The position numbers and the translations under genes are program-made. A stretch of 64,000 bases of DNA, taken from Phylloscopus collybita (lineage: Eukaryota > Chordata > Aves > Passeriformes > Phylloscopidae). Where the stretch lies: NCBI GenBank assembly GCA_027886175.1, contig JAJNNQ010000009.1, positions 14,295,501 to 14,359,500 of the forward strand, in the 5' to 3' direction. The notes under the pieces are model-generated. The model had not been told where the DNA came from and searched no databases. It worked only from the letters and a program-made list of their open reading frames with translations. Of the stretch, positions 1 to 11,253 are shown piece by piece (the stretch's first letter is position 1; each line of letters starts with the position of its first letter).

Positions 1-1349
1 AGCTTGTCAACAGGCTTTGGAAAGTGAATTCCCAACACTTCACATGGTCTCATGTGTCACCCTTGGGAGTCCAGAGGCAAAGCTGCACTTAATACTGACT
101 CCAGTGGTCCCTATCCATAGAGGTAAATATGCTGCAGAGGGCAGAGTGGAAACCTTTTAGCAGCTGATGAGAGATAGTGCTTACTGAAGCAATTGCTTTA
201 AAATATTCCCAGATGGGAACATTCTCAGAGCTGCAACATGCACCTAGTAGGACTCATGGCTGAAGGTGGGAAAGCTTCTCTGGTATTAGTAGCAGGGGCT
301 GTGTGACTATAAGGTTTCATGGTGTATGGGGGTGAAAAACAATAATGATGATGGACAAAGGACCTGTGAGAAATCATCAAACTCTCAACAAAGGTAAAAC
401 TGCTATTACTTTTGAATATATGTAAAGTGTTACACTACTGAGAGTTTGAAAAGAGCTTAGAACTGTTGTTTTTTTGATGTAGACTCCTCTGAACATCTAA
501 AAAATCTGTTCTCACAGAGGCCAATCAAAATTTTATTTGAAATTTAGATTTATTAAGTGGCTTATTGGAATTAACGATACCATTTTTTTTTTAGACTAGG
601 TGCTTTGATTGGGGTTTTGGGATGGATTTTTCTCTGTTTTTTCTCACACCAGAGAAATAACCCTTTTACAATAACTTTTTTTAATATAATTTTTTTCTTC
701 AAAATCAGCAGATATTTATGTTAGGGAGGTGAAAAAGAATCAAATTATGAACTGGTGTTTTATTTGAGGCCTTTATTGTGGGAAGGGGTGGAAGTGGATC
801 AGAATCTTTGTTAGTTGCAAGACCTGTGGAGAGTTTCAATGCCCATTGCCTCAAGGGTAGTTCATTCAGTTGTGACTGAACTTTTGCTCCTATCGAGAAC
901 ATTTCTAGTTCCTTATTTTGATCACTACTTCACTGAATTTTAGGATATTTACTTTTAATTGGTTCTTTCAAGGTTTTTAAGCCTCATTAGTGTGAAAATC
1001 TAGTTACTATGTTGTTGCCCATCATCTGTGAGTACATCCATCCAAAGGTTCTGTTCTACTTGGAACTTGACTTTGAATTTGCTACTTGATCTTGATAAAT
1101 TTACTATTCCTCTGGTTTAATATAATTAATTTTGTTAGTTGCCCATTTATGCAGGTCAAGATCTCTAGGCCTATTATGCAAATTTCAGTTTTAACACATA
1201 GACTCATTGGCTCACAGCTTGCACTGAGAACATGCTGCCCCACTGGCATATTTTCAAATGTTGACCAGATATTGATGCCTTAAGTTTTAGCTCTCATATT
1301 TTTCAGACTCTGTGCTGCCTAGGTGTGTAGTTCTGAGCCTCATATTAAG
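1..1349. other. unassigned AT-rich non-coding DNA
   Basis: I see no gene, RNA or recognisable repeat in this stretch. Open frames are short and carry no familiar domain. Several T-runs are present, for example around 583-593 and 677-692. Confidence 0.6.
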
Positions 1350-1726
1350 TGTCAGTAAGCCTTCCACAGAGTAGGTAGACAAAACAAATCCTTTCCTTGC
1401 TCAAGACCAGGGGCAACGAGTACAACTTTCAGGCCCAAAAGCATAAACAACGATGGACTGAAGAGAGAAACAAGCAGGATGAGACCTCACAACTTGAAGC
1501 TATTTAATTGGACAATTAAACCCCAATATACAAATGGACCAAAACTTATAAAAGTTTAAGACCGCATGACTGGTCATCCATTTTGTGACCATTCTAAGTC
1601 CACCTTGGGTGTAGCCAGGCTCTTGTCCTGCCCAATGTGTACCCTTAAAGTCCTTTCAATAAATATCTACTTTATTCTCTTAGCTCTGTTCAGTCTCTGT
1701 TTCAGGTCAGCTTTCCTAAGGCATCA
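1350..1726 (+). mobile_element. avian endogenous retrovirus LTR remnant (solo, degraded)
   Basis: This is a retroviral LTR without any attached internal gag/pol/env sequence that I can see. The order of parts is that of an LTR read on the + strand. A U3-like region is followed by a TATA-like TTATAAAAG at 1547-1554. A pyrimidine-rich stretch and the poly(A) signal AATAAA at 1658-1663 come next, then a short TC-rich U5-like tail ending near ...GGCATCA at 1726. The block from TATA through AATAAATATCTACTTTATTC resembles a bird LTR family known from songbirds. TGTCAG at 1350 is the best candidate 5' end, but a clean target-site duplication is not resolved, so both ends are approximate. The copy is diverged and probably old. 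Family name not assigned. Confidence 0.7.
1547..1663 (+). promoter_or_regulatory. LTR core promoter and poly(A) signal (relic)
   Basis: A TATA-like box (1547-1554) lies about 100 bases before a canonical AATAAA (1658-1663). This is the usual U3/R/U5 arrangement of a compact retroviral LTR. Both motifs are intact by sequence. Whether they still drive or end transcription is unknown. Confidence 0.5.
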
Positions 1727-1981
1727 ATATCACACTGGGACATTGACAGTTATTTACTCATTAAATCCAAAGAAAAGGAAAGGAAGACTCTATTGATGAA
1801 GTGAGAGAAAATCTTCTAGGTGTGATTGCTCATATTAACTTAAAAAATCTTAGTAAAGGTTTAATGTAGCCAACTAGTAGGTCATCATGTTGAACCCAGT
1901 TTGGGGCATATGTTTTTCAAGAAAGAGGCAAAGTATTTGAAAGAACAATTAATTCAGACATTCTAACATATTGTTGAGGGG
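1727..1981. other. spacer between two LTR remnants
   Basis: About 255 bases of AT-rich sequence separate the two LTRs. No retroviral internal sequence, primer-binding site or polypurine tract was recognised, and the two LTRs belong to different families, so this is not the inside of one provirus. Confidence 0.5.
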
Positions 1982-2371
1982 TGTGGTGGGTTGGCCCTGG
2001 CTGGACATTGGGTTCCCTCCAAACTGCTTTATCATGCCCCTTCTTAGATGGACAGAGGTCAGAAATATGACAGGTTCATGGACAGGCAGGGAAACCAATT
2101 ACTGTAATGGGCACAACAGTGAGTGGTGGGCAAATGTGTTGTGTATCACTTGTTTCTGTCTGAGTCTGTTGCTCTCTCTCCCTGTCTTTATAATTACAGT
2201 CTAACTAATTATAATAATATTGGTATATTATTATTAACAATAAAAACAATATTTTGTTTCAATTAATAAATTGCTCTTATCTTAATCTATAAGATTTACC
2301 TTTTCTTTCTAATTCTCCTCCCCATAAGTTTGGGGGAAGTGAGTAAGTGGCTGTGTGGTACTTAATTGCTT
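1982..2371 (+). mobile_element. avian ERVL-type LTR remnant (solo)
   Basis: The start TGTGGTGGGTTGGCCCTGG at 1982 and the block near 2105-2160 (TGGGCAAATG...GTATCACTTGTTTCTG) match the layout of a common bird LTR family usually classed as ERVL. So does the 3' portion from 2258 on, with ATTAATAAATTGCTCTTATC followed by a TC-rich stretch and GAGTAAGTGGCTGTGTGG. AATAAA is at 2265-2270. The middle has drifted into an AT-rich (TAATTATTA) tract. The 3' end fades after about 2371, so the terminal CA and any target-site duplication cannot be placed. No internal viral genes adjoin it. Confidence 0.72.
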
Positions 2372-3476
2372 AATTTATTCCAGTGAACCTTTAAAACTAG
2401 AACTTACTTTACAGGTATTCAATGCCCAGCAATTAACCTTGTTGGCTTTGGTGAAAATAAAACAGGAACATTTCTTAAAGAGAAATTAATATTAATAGAA
2501 TATTAGCTACAGAATCTAAGTCAAATCACAGCACTGTTTGGCCTCCTAATTAATTTAACTGCCTTACAGTAGGATTATTTTTTTTCCAAGGCTCTCACAT
2601 TATTCTAATTCTTATGATAAATCCTCAATTACAATTATAATTATAGGATAATTTACATTTCACTTAAGAAGATCATTTAAGTGTGATCAGTGTAAGCATA
2701 GGCAATTCAGAAGTTCAAGTAATTATTTAAGATGCCAGTGTGTTAAATAAGCATCTGTCTTGATTTGGACAGCATGTCAATTAAAATGTAGCCCAATATA
2801 ACTTAGTAAAAGTTACAGCATTGATTTTAATTCTGTCAGATGTGGTAAGTAAAGGAAGTAAGTTCACTTCTGCTTCAAGTTTTCAGAAGCCTGAATGGGT
2901 CAGGAGTGGGGATACATGAATGTATCCTCCCCGGACTGAATATAAAGATACCATTTCATGCCATGACTGAGGGAAGGGGTGGCAGTGGAAATGAAATCTG
3001 TCATCACAAGGTGATTTATTTCTCAATGGAGCAGGAGACCTTCCTGGCCCACAGAACTGCCATTTAATTTGTACCCGGTTGAGCCAGCAAGGATGAAGCC
3101 AGCCAAAAATCACTAAAATATGTTTGCATAGGAGGAAAGAACTAAAAAGGGCTTCCAATACTTGAGTGAAACCTTAAAACTACCAGTAATAACCACTGTT
3201 TGTCTATTGCCATGGTAATGCAATGACATTCCCACCTCTGTGCTGTCATTTTCCATTATGACAACTGTAATGTGACAAATACCCTTTCATTTTGCAGGCA
3301 AAATGGAAAAAGGAAAGGGAGTGAAACTACAGCACTACTGTTCATATGCTTTGATGCTAGAGGGATGTGCAAAAATATGCATGGCATCTTCATTTTGGCT
3401 TTGTATATAAACTGTGAAGCTGTTCTTTAAACAGGTGAAAAAATATTGGAGAACAAGATATCTTGCTCACTCCATT
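2372..3476. other. unassigned non-coding DNA; TAAT-rich block
   Basis: No gene or repeat recognised. The part from about 2520 to 2800 is dense in TAATTA/ATTA motifs and lacks simple-repeat structure. That is the look of some conserved non-coding elements, but conservation cannot be judged from one sequence. Confidence 0.45.
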
Positions 3477-3512
3477 AAAAAAAAAAAAAAAAAAAAACAA
3501 AAAACCAAAAAA
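3477..3512 (+). repeat. poly(A) tract
   Basis: An uninterrupted run of 21 A (3477-3497) is followed by an A-rich, C-interrupted tail to 3512. No retrotransposed body was recognised immediately upstream, so it is listed as low complexity rather than as a retrogene tail. Confidence 0.85.
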
Positions 3513-4217
3513 CATTCAGTTTTCTCTTGTCTCCTGTGGCCTACTTGATGTACTGGAGTACAAGTTTCCTTGGAAATTCTCAGCAGTGCAGATGCTAGAT
3601 ATGGAAAAGACTTATGAAATCACCTAAAGCATTACCTCACCAGCACAAAAAATGTTTTATGCTGTCAGGATTTTTTTCCCAGAGAAAGTTATGTTCATAG
3701 TTGGCTTTCTTCATTTTTCAGGTTAGACCTAAAGTTAATCTCTAAACAGGTGTTTATTTCCTTGATGCTGCTGTAGAGGACACCTTCTCTCCAAGGCTAA
3801 GGCGTACTCTAGACACTTCTTATAAAGATGATTTTCTGATTTCAGTAACTATATTTGAACAAAACTTCCTCTTGGGAACTGCTGGATTTCAGGGGAGATT
3901 TTTTCTTTTTTTATAAAGAAACTAAATATAAAGAAGTTTTATAACTAATCATCACTTTAGCTTTTGTATATAACAGTTAAATTCACTTATGTAAATTAAT
4001 ATGAGTTCACTAAACTCAGTCAATAGTTTTCTATCTGCAGCACTGGCATATGCTGGAAACTTCCTGTTTACTAAAAACATTCAATTACATTTTTTTTTTC
4101 CAGTGGGCTTTCAGCAGCTTTCAAGTTGCTAGCCTAACAGAAAATGTATGGATGTTAACTAAGGAGGTGATGCTGCTTCTCCTGTTCTCATCCTCAGAGA
4201 ATATCTCCTTCCCAAAT
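3513..4217. other. unassigned non-coding DNA
   Basis: No gene, repeat family or RNA recognised. T-runs occur at 3669-3677 and 4089-4098. Confidence 0.5.
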
Positions 4218-4330
4218 GTTTTTGTTTCCTGTATGTAAAATGCAGATAATGGTAATCCTTTGTAAAGAGCTTTGAAACCTGTGTTTGAAACATGCTGTTC
4301 ATAGCAATAGCCTGCAGGCTATTACTACTT
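4218..4330 (+). mobile_element. ancient MIR/L2-L3-type retroposon tail
   Basis: The order of motifs matches the 3' part of amniote-wide retroposons of the MIR/L2/L3 kind: TTTCCTGTATGTAAAATG, CAGATAATGGTAAT, then TTGTAAAGAGCTTTGAAACC and a diverged repeat-like end in ATTACTACT. In related copies these read CTGTAAAATGGGGATAAT and TGTAAAGCGCTTTGAAA. The copy is short and heavily diverged, as expected for an insertion older than birds. SINE versus LINE tail is not decided. Confidence 0.55.
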
Positions 4331-6704
4331 TCAAACATACTGCCACCCTGATAGAGTAGAGGAGGTGGTGTTAATCCTCAAGACTGTAGAGCAAGGCTTC
4401 ATTCAGCCTTGGATCCCCCAGTCACCAGCCTTTCAGGAATGTGCAAAGATCATCCCTTTTTCTTTGAGAAGGCATGGTCTGAGATACTGAGCAGTGAGAG
4501 GGCCAATCTGGTTCTCAGTTTAGTGGTGCTAACAGTAAATATTGTGATTGTTTTAAAAATAATTGTACTGACCTTTAAGAGGGCTGCCAGAATCTGGGCT
4601 GGGCTTTTTCAATGAATGTATTCAATAAAGGACATTACAAAAAGGTTGCATTTCCTCTCTACCCACAACCTAAATATAAACTGATTATACATTAAAGACA
4701 AAATAATGTCATTTAGCATCAATGCAATCATACAATTACATTGTGCACTTGAAATAAATTTGCCCACTTTTACTGTAATTTTACTGTAATTTCCAAGAAT
4801 ATTCTGGCTCTTGTCTCTAAAATTCATTGTCTTTTCTTCTCTTGCTAATGTTTTTGAGGAATGAATGCAGGGGGTCCTTAAGTCTGAGCAAGATACTGAT
4901 GATGTTCCATAAGCTTTTGAATAAACAGCAGTGATTCTTTGCTGCATGAGTGCTTACAACTTTATTTGATTTTTTTTCTGTGGGAAAATTATTTAATCTG
5001 TTTCTAAGTGGAACACATCTGAGATTCCAGACTCTTTCTGGTCCATTTGGATATCAGAAAGGCTGGAGGAAAAATTAAACATTCATTTGGGTGCCTTTTC
5101 TTTTGCCTCTATTATTCCCTGAAGACCACCTACTATACTGACTGCCTGTGAGTTGCCATTTTAAAGAGTTATAATGGATTGAAACACAATCACTTAGCCT
5201 TCCATAGGCTTTCTCTTCTTTTTTTGGTGATGGGGTATTAGAGAGAAATTACTGAAGAAATTGCTGTTTGAATCTTTCTGCTTTTGATATTCCTCCCCTG
5301 CAAAATAGAACTGTGCAGTAGTGCTGCAGAAAGAGGAGGATGGTGCCCAGTAGGCCTAATGTGAATTAAAAAATATACATGAAAGCTTGAAGTAGATCCT
5401 TTTCCCCCTTGCCTAGCCATCTCTGTTTTAAATGTGTTCTTTAAATGACTGGAGACTTGATTAGAGATGGAGAGGACTCTCCACATGCACAGTGACAAAC
5501 TGTGCACACGAGATCTGCCTTTCATATTTTCTAGGTTCTCCGTGGATGCCAGAAGTCCAGAAAAACCTAATGTAATAGCAGAAAACTTGTAGAGGTGGAA
5601 TAGAATGAAATTCTTGAAAGCAGGGCTTGATTCTTCTCCTTCAGTTTTTGAAAAGGCTTAAAAATCTCCTCTGGCCTAGCCAAAATGTGAACTAGCAATG
5701 TACTTTGTTTCTGAGGTCTGGACTCATACTTTGTGACAGTTCAACACTTGTGACTATGCAATATAATTATTGGTCACAAAACCTGGTGGAAAACAGAAAA
5801 GGACTGGTTGCTATAAATAGCTGTGTCACTTCCCATGTGCTCAGATATATTGATAAAATGCAGCTTAGGCTATTTTGTTTTCATTTATTCTCATCTCTGT
5901 GAGTTCTCTGAATGCTATTCACTTTTTAGTTGATTCGGGTTTTTTTTTTTCCATATTGTTTCTACTTCTGACCTGCAGATTGAAGAAAAGAAGTGCTCCT
6001 TCTATTGAATTTCATACCACAGCACTTTTCAATAGTGATTTATTTGAGACCAGTTTTTCAATTTGTGGTCCATATAGGATGTAAGAAAATTATGTGTACA
6101 ATGGTCATGTTTAGATAAAAACCACAAGTCCAAAATCTTACTCATATTCAAAGTACAGCAGAACTCTAAAAAAAATTTATCTTGGAATTTTCGGAGAGAA
6201 AAACTGCCTATATGTTATTTTATGCTGAACCTACCTTGAAACATTTTTTTCCTTTACTGGGAAGCAGGGCAGACAGGGTGAAAAGGTAATGTTGCTTGGT
6301 TTTAATAAAAAGAAATAAATTCTACTTTAAGATCCATTTCTGAAAATAAACATATGGAGCTGCAACATCTCTCATATTTCTATACCAAACTGTCAGGCAA
6401 AATTTATCAGAACAGAATGACATTTTGGAACTGAGAAATTTTCCTTCTGCCTCCTCAGGCTGTATTTGTTTCCTATGAAATTGCATGGAAAGAAAAAAAT
6501 CTTATAGAAAGATGTTTACAGTTCCAATTTTTAACATAGTATACTCAGTGGTGGTGGAGACTTTGGGCTCCAAGTTTATCCTGAGCTTTTCTCTGAAACC
6601 CATAAAAGTTGTAGAGTTTTGAAAGACAAAATCTGTGAGAGTGCTGTACATTTAAATTAAAGGGACTGAAAAGATAAGGTTCCCATACTTTCAATTTGAT
6701 GTAA
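4331..6704. other. unassigned non-coding DNA
   Basis: About 2.4 kb without a recognisable gene or repeat. Open frames on both strands are 60-112 codons and look like random peptide. A local tandem TTTTACTGTAA doublet lies at about 4769-4790. Confidence 0.5.
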
Positions 6705-7127
6705 AGTTTGACAAAGTTGATCAGAAGGCTGGAGCCCGTGATCTTTTTTTCTGTGGAGACAGGCTGGGAGAGCTGGGGTGCTCAGTCTGGAGAAGAAAAG
6801 GCTCCAGGGAGACTTCATTGCCATCTTTCAGAACATAAAGGGGACTTATTAAAGACAAAGAGCAACTTTTTACATGGACAGATGTTGGGAAACAAGGGAA
6901 ATGTTTTTAAACTAAAAGAGGGTAGATTCAGGTTAGATATTAGGTAGAAATTCTTTACTGTGAGAGTGGTAAAGCACAGGCACAAGTTGTTCAGAGAAGC
7001 CCCATCCCTGGAATTGTTCAAGGTTTGAACAACCTTGTCTAGTGGAAGGTGTCCATGCCCATGGTGGAGGAGTTGGAACTAGGTAATCTTTAAGGTTCCC
7101 TCCAACCCAAGCCATTCTATTTTATGA
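6705..7127 (+). mobile_element. CR1 LINE fragment (3' end, 5'-truncated)
   Basis: This is the last ~420 bases of a CR1 non-LTR retrotransposon. Landmarks in order are GATCAGAAGGCTGGAGC, GAGAGCTGGGGTGCTCAG, TCTGGAGAAGAAAAGGCTCC, AGATATTAGGTAGAAATTC, TTTACTGTGAGAGTGGT, CTAGTGGAAGGTGTCC and the tail CCATTCTATTTTATGA, a decayed ATTCTATG repeat. It begins in the extreme C-terminal/3'UTR part of ORF2, so it has no usable coding capacity. Severe 5' truncation is the normal outcome of CR1 insertion. Confidence 0.92.
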
Positions 7128-8673
7128 AAAAAATTAAAAGCATGGCTTTTTACTTAGCCCAGATTAATTTGTCATTCTGATCTCATGTGCCCTTTTGTTA
7201 AATCAACCACCCATTTATTGAGTCAGACATCCTTTGTTGATAAACATCCACATCTTTATCTAAACATGTGCTCTAAATTATGTCCTATGGAGACATAATT
7301 TAGACATTCAAATTTACCTTACACTCTCAGTGAAGAGCCAACAGTATTTATTACAAAGTCTGAACACCATTTACAAATTGGGAGATTCTGATGTAAACCT
7401 TTTGCATCTTGAGATAAAAAAATACCAGCAATGTATCTACACAGAAACAGAAGATCACTCTTTCTATGGACCTCACAATTTTGTAACAGAATAAATTACA
7501 TAGGACTAGTTACAAAGAAATTGAAAAAATGCATAAACTACCAGTGACTTTAATGGGCTTCACCCCAGATTTCGTGTTTCAAATTTGGACTAAGTTTCTG
7601 TACATACATGTATGCCCACATATACAAAACATTGCAAACACTCTTATTTTTTTAGTGTTTCCTACAGAACTTACTATGCTTTTCAAAAGCAGAATGAAAC
7701 ATGAAAAAACATTTTCAGAACTGAGGAAATCACTCAGAATTCTCACACAAGTTAATTGATGTAACATGACAGTAGACAGTAGAGATGTTCTTTCCTATTA
7801 AGTGAAAATACAGCTTATGTCAATTAAATAATTGACCAGGTGCTTCTAACAAACAGGTATATATCAGGGGAAATGTCATGTCAAGAACATTCAGTTTGAA
7901 TTAGTAAAAGCTTAGAAACAACTGAGGTAACAGAAAATGCAATGATATTAAAATGAAGTCATTACAGCTCTAGAAAACACCTTTAATTACTTGGATTCAA
8001 TTTCACATTATCCAGGAGAAGAGCAGAAGAGCATGTACTAGTATTTATGAAGAGCTATGAGCACTAAACTGCTCATCCTAAAAAAAAGTGTGTTCAGATG
8101 TTTTGCATTAGACAACTATAAGGAGAGGATACCACTGGGACTTTCAGATCACTGCTCAGACTTTCTTCAAAAATGCAGTTCCTCTCTCATTCCTTTATAA
8201 TGCAGCTGTTTTTGAAAGAGAGACTTTTTCTATTGCTAAATTTTATTTTTAATGTTATAGGCAAACACTTTACATGAAATTTTTAATAATGCATTAAGGA
8301 ATTTTTCCTTTGTTTTCTGCTGGTCCTTCTAAATCAGATTCCTATTTAATTTACTGAATAACTCACATTAATTTTCCAGGAATATAAATATTCAACAGAA
8401 GAAAAATAAATTGACTTATATTTTCCTCTAAACAGGGTCATAATTTAAAAAATAATTGCCAAAGAATCAATTGATTTGAACATGAGGCTATCCCAAGCCT
8501 GTTTAGAAATGTGGATTTTAAGATTTTAGACTTCACATCTGCAATCACAATAGATTACCGATCCTCTATCAGCTGCGATTCTTTGGCTGCCACTTCAAGT
8601 ATTAAGTGCCACTCTGCGATGGAAGCAAGTTAGGAAATGACACTTCAGGAATAGCCTGAACTTTTTTTCTTTG
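7128..8673. other. unassigned non-coding DNA with one possible old palindromic-element relic
   Basis: No gene recognised. At 7540-7566 the motif CCAGTGACTTTAATGGGCTT resembles the CATTGACTTCAATGG core of an old amniote palindromic element (compare 50718-50789), but the copy is very short. The rest is AT-rich. Confidence 0.4.
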
Positions 8674-8842
8674 TCTTTTATCCAAAACAAAACAAAAAAC
8701 CAAAACACAACAACAAATCAAAAACAAACAAAACAAAACAAAACAAAAAACCCATTAAAAAAATAACTACCCCCCCCCTCCCCAAACCAAACAAAAGCCC
8801 CAAAACCTCAAAAGAACAAAAAAGAAATAAACAAACAACATA
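8674..8842. repeat. A/C-only low-complexity tract ((CAAAA)n plus C-runs)
   Basis: From 8674 to 8796 the + strand has no G at all. It is made of CAAAA-type repeats followed by a C-run near 8770-8784, and it continues A-rich to 8842. The simplest reading is an expanded, degenerate simple repeat. Its strand asymmetry is strong. Confidence 0.85.
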
Positions 8843-11189
8843 GTTTTGGAAAGTTTCTGCAGTTCATGCTCTGCTGAGACAGGCCTGGATAGAGTATGAC
8901 ACAGTCAAGTACTTCATGGTTGACTCCGATTTGCTGAGTTATGGCAAAGGGCAATTCATATTCCTCATTGCAGCAGCACATTTCTGTTACACATCATTCT
9001 GTCTTTAGCTTAACATCTGATGACAACTGGCAACAAGGCAATTAGGAAGAAGCTACTTCTTCTGCTGACTTGAATTATAGATATTCTATTAAATGCAAAA
9101 AACATTATACTCCCCATTGAACTGTCCTGTCGCTGCATTGTGCACTCAAAGCCAGGAAATATCCCTTTACTCTGCCCTCTGGTATATATGCATTACAATG
9201 GTCTTTAATTACATGATTTCAACAATTTCTCATATAATAGAATGCCAAAAATCCCATAGTTTTGAATTTTAGCTACAAAAGCTTGCTGTAGTACTCCTCT
9301 TTTTCCTTCTGTAAAAATTAAATGGCCAAGACATTTCCAATGCTTTAAATACTGTTAAAAATACTTCAGTAGAAAAATATGATTAAAGAAAATATTAGTA
9401 GGAAATAGCACATATATATGTGAAATAAATGTCTCATCAGAGTAAAATCTCCTTTTGCAATTTATATTTTAAACAGCTTTTATTTAATTTTTAACAAATG
9501 TGCTTAGGAATGGTAAAAAACCCCTTGTTTTCTTGAAGTGTCTCTATATAAAAACATTGTAATAAAATTACAGTGGAGGATTTTTTGAGCATTATTACCA
9601 TTATGTTATTACTGTAATTACTGCATTTCCTAATGTCTAATATTTTTTTTGCATTTTATATTCAGAACATGCACTAAACAAGGGGAGTCCTACTCTCCTT
9701 TGAGAGGTAGAGATATAAAGCACACATACATAGGTGTCCTAAGTGTCTTTAGTACTCACACTGCCTTCTGCACTGCTGTTGCTGACATAGCTGGAGCTCA
9801 GGAACAGCTGCACAAGCTGCCTCTGAGAACCAGACATGGTGGGCACTGGTAGTGGTGAAAGCAGCCTGGGCTGTGCAAGGAGGAATCCCCTCTCAGGTGC
9901 CAGTCCACACTGAAGTCACCACCACTGGGCCCATGCTGAGTTGGCCACGCCTTGCTCTCTGATAGCTCATGCACTCCATGCTGCTGGAGAACCACTAGGG
10001 GTGCCCACCTTGTCTAGTGGCTTGATCACTGAGCATAGATAAATCTATTTTACCTCATGCAAGCTACTCAAAGCTCACCAAAATCCTAAACTTTCAGCTC
10101 CATTTGCAGTCAGTTGGTATCACTGCAGACATCAGGAGTACAAGGTCAGTTAGTACCACTGCTGCCTCTCTTAGAAATCTCTTTTAGAACAAAATAAATC
10201 TCTCTCTGGAGATGCACAACATTTTTTTTTTTTGCACTGTTGGAAGGAATCTTGATATCTGATATAGACTGGATGCTTTGCAGCATCTGAAGTTAAATAA
10301 GATCACTCTATTTCAGAGTGCCCAAAGTTATGTTGTGAACCTACAGATGATCAGGATGCAAGACCAGGGATATGTAATCCACACTGTTAAGCTTAGCACT
10401 GGGACACTCTTCTTGCATGTGCTGCAAAGCTGAAACACTGAGCACTAAACACTAAAAAACCAGCCTCATCCTTTGCGGCCTACTAAAAATCCCTGGAATG
10501 GGAATTGAACAGTTCAATTCTTGTGCACTTTTCAACTAAATAAAATATGATTTAGTAACACCCAACTGAATTACCTATAATGCTAGCCAGCATGCTTGAC
10601 TGAAAGTTATAGTGTATTGGCCAGGGATGTGAGATTATTGTGAGGATGGGACTGCATAAATCTTGCCCATAGAGATGTTCAACAGCTACTAAACTTGCAT
10701 GTAGTCTTTAAATTATGAGATACCATTTTAGGGGCCACGATGGAATTTCAAAGTTGAATTTCATATTTGCCATCCTTTAACTGACTGATTCTTTGTTATA
10801 GCTAGAAGATACTAAAATAAGAGGCTCAAAGAGTAGAAAACTTATATAGAGCTTGAAAAAGAATATGAAGTTGTTCATAAAGTTCCCACAGAATTTTTCA
10901 TTCCAGAAGTCTTCTTTACAATATTTACATGATTAGATGTCTTACTGAGGAGAACAAACTTGCTAAAGAAACTTGTATCACAGAAGTGCATCAGAGTTGT
11001 CTTGGAGTCAAAGAGATAGTTTTAATTTTTCTGTGCTTTTAATTCTGTGGTGCTGTAGTAGTTTTATGCAATACTTTTTGATTTGCTGCCACAAAATGAC
11101 TTGTTTGAATACTGAAGTATTCTGCTCTGTTGAGGCAAAATTTCATGTGCTCGTGATAAAGCTTTCTTTTTCTGGTAAAAATGAATGAA
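8843..11189. other. unassigned non-coding DNA; moderately GC-richer patch
   Basis: No gene or repeat family recognised. The stretch 9660-10030 is less AT-rich than its surroundings and could be an unrecognised old repeat. A 12-T run lies at about 10222-10233. Confidence 0.45.
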
Positions 11190-11253
11190 AATATACTTAG
11201 TGTGCTTACACTAAGTATATTAGTACACGAATTCTCAGAGCCCTTGAGAATTC
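11190..11253. repeat. two adjacent perfect hairpins
   Basis: The first inverted repeat has 14-bp perfect arms at 11190-11203 and 11208-11221 with a GCTT loop. The second has 9-bp perfect arms (GAATTCTCA / TGAGAATTC) at 11229-11237 and 11245-11253 with a 7-base loop. Only 7 bases separate them. No flanking repeat explains them. They could be cruciform-prone DNA, the ends of a tiny inverted-repeat element, or chance. Confidence 0.8.
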
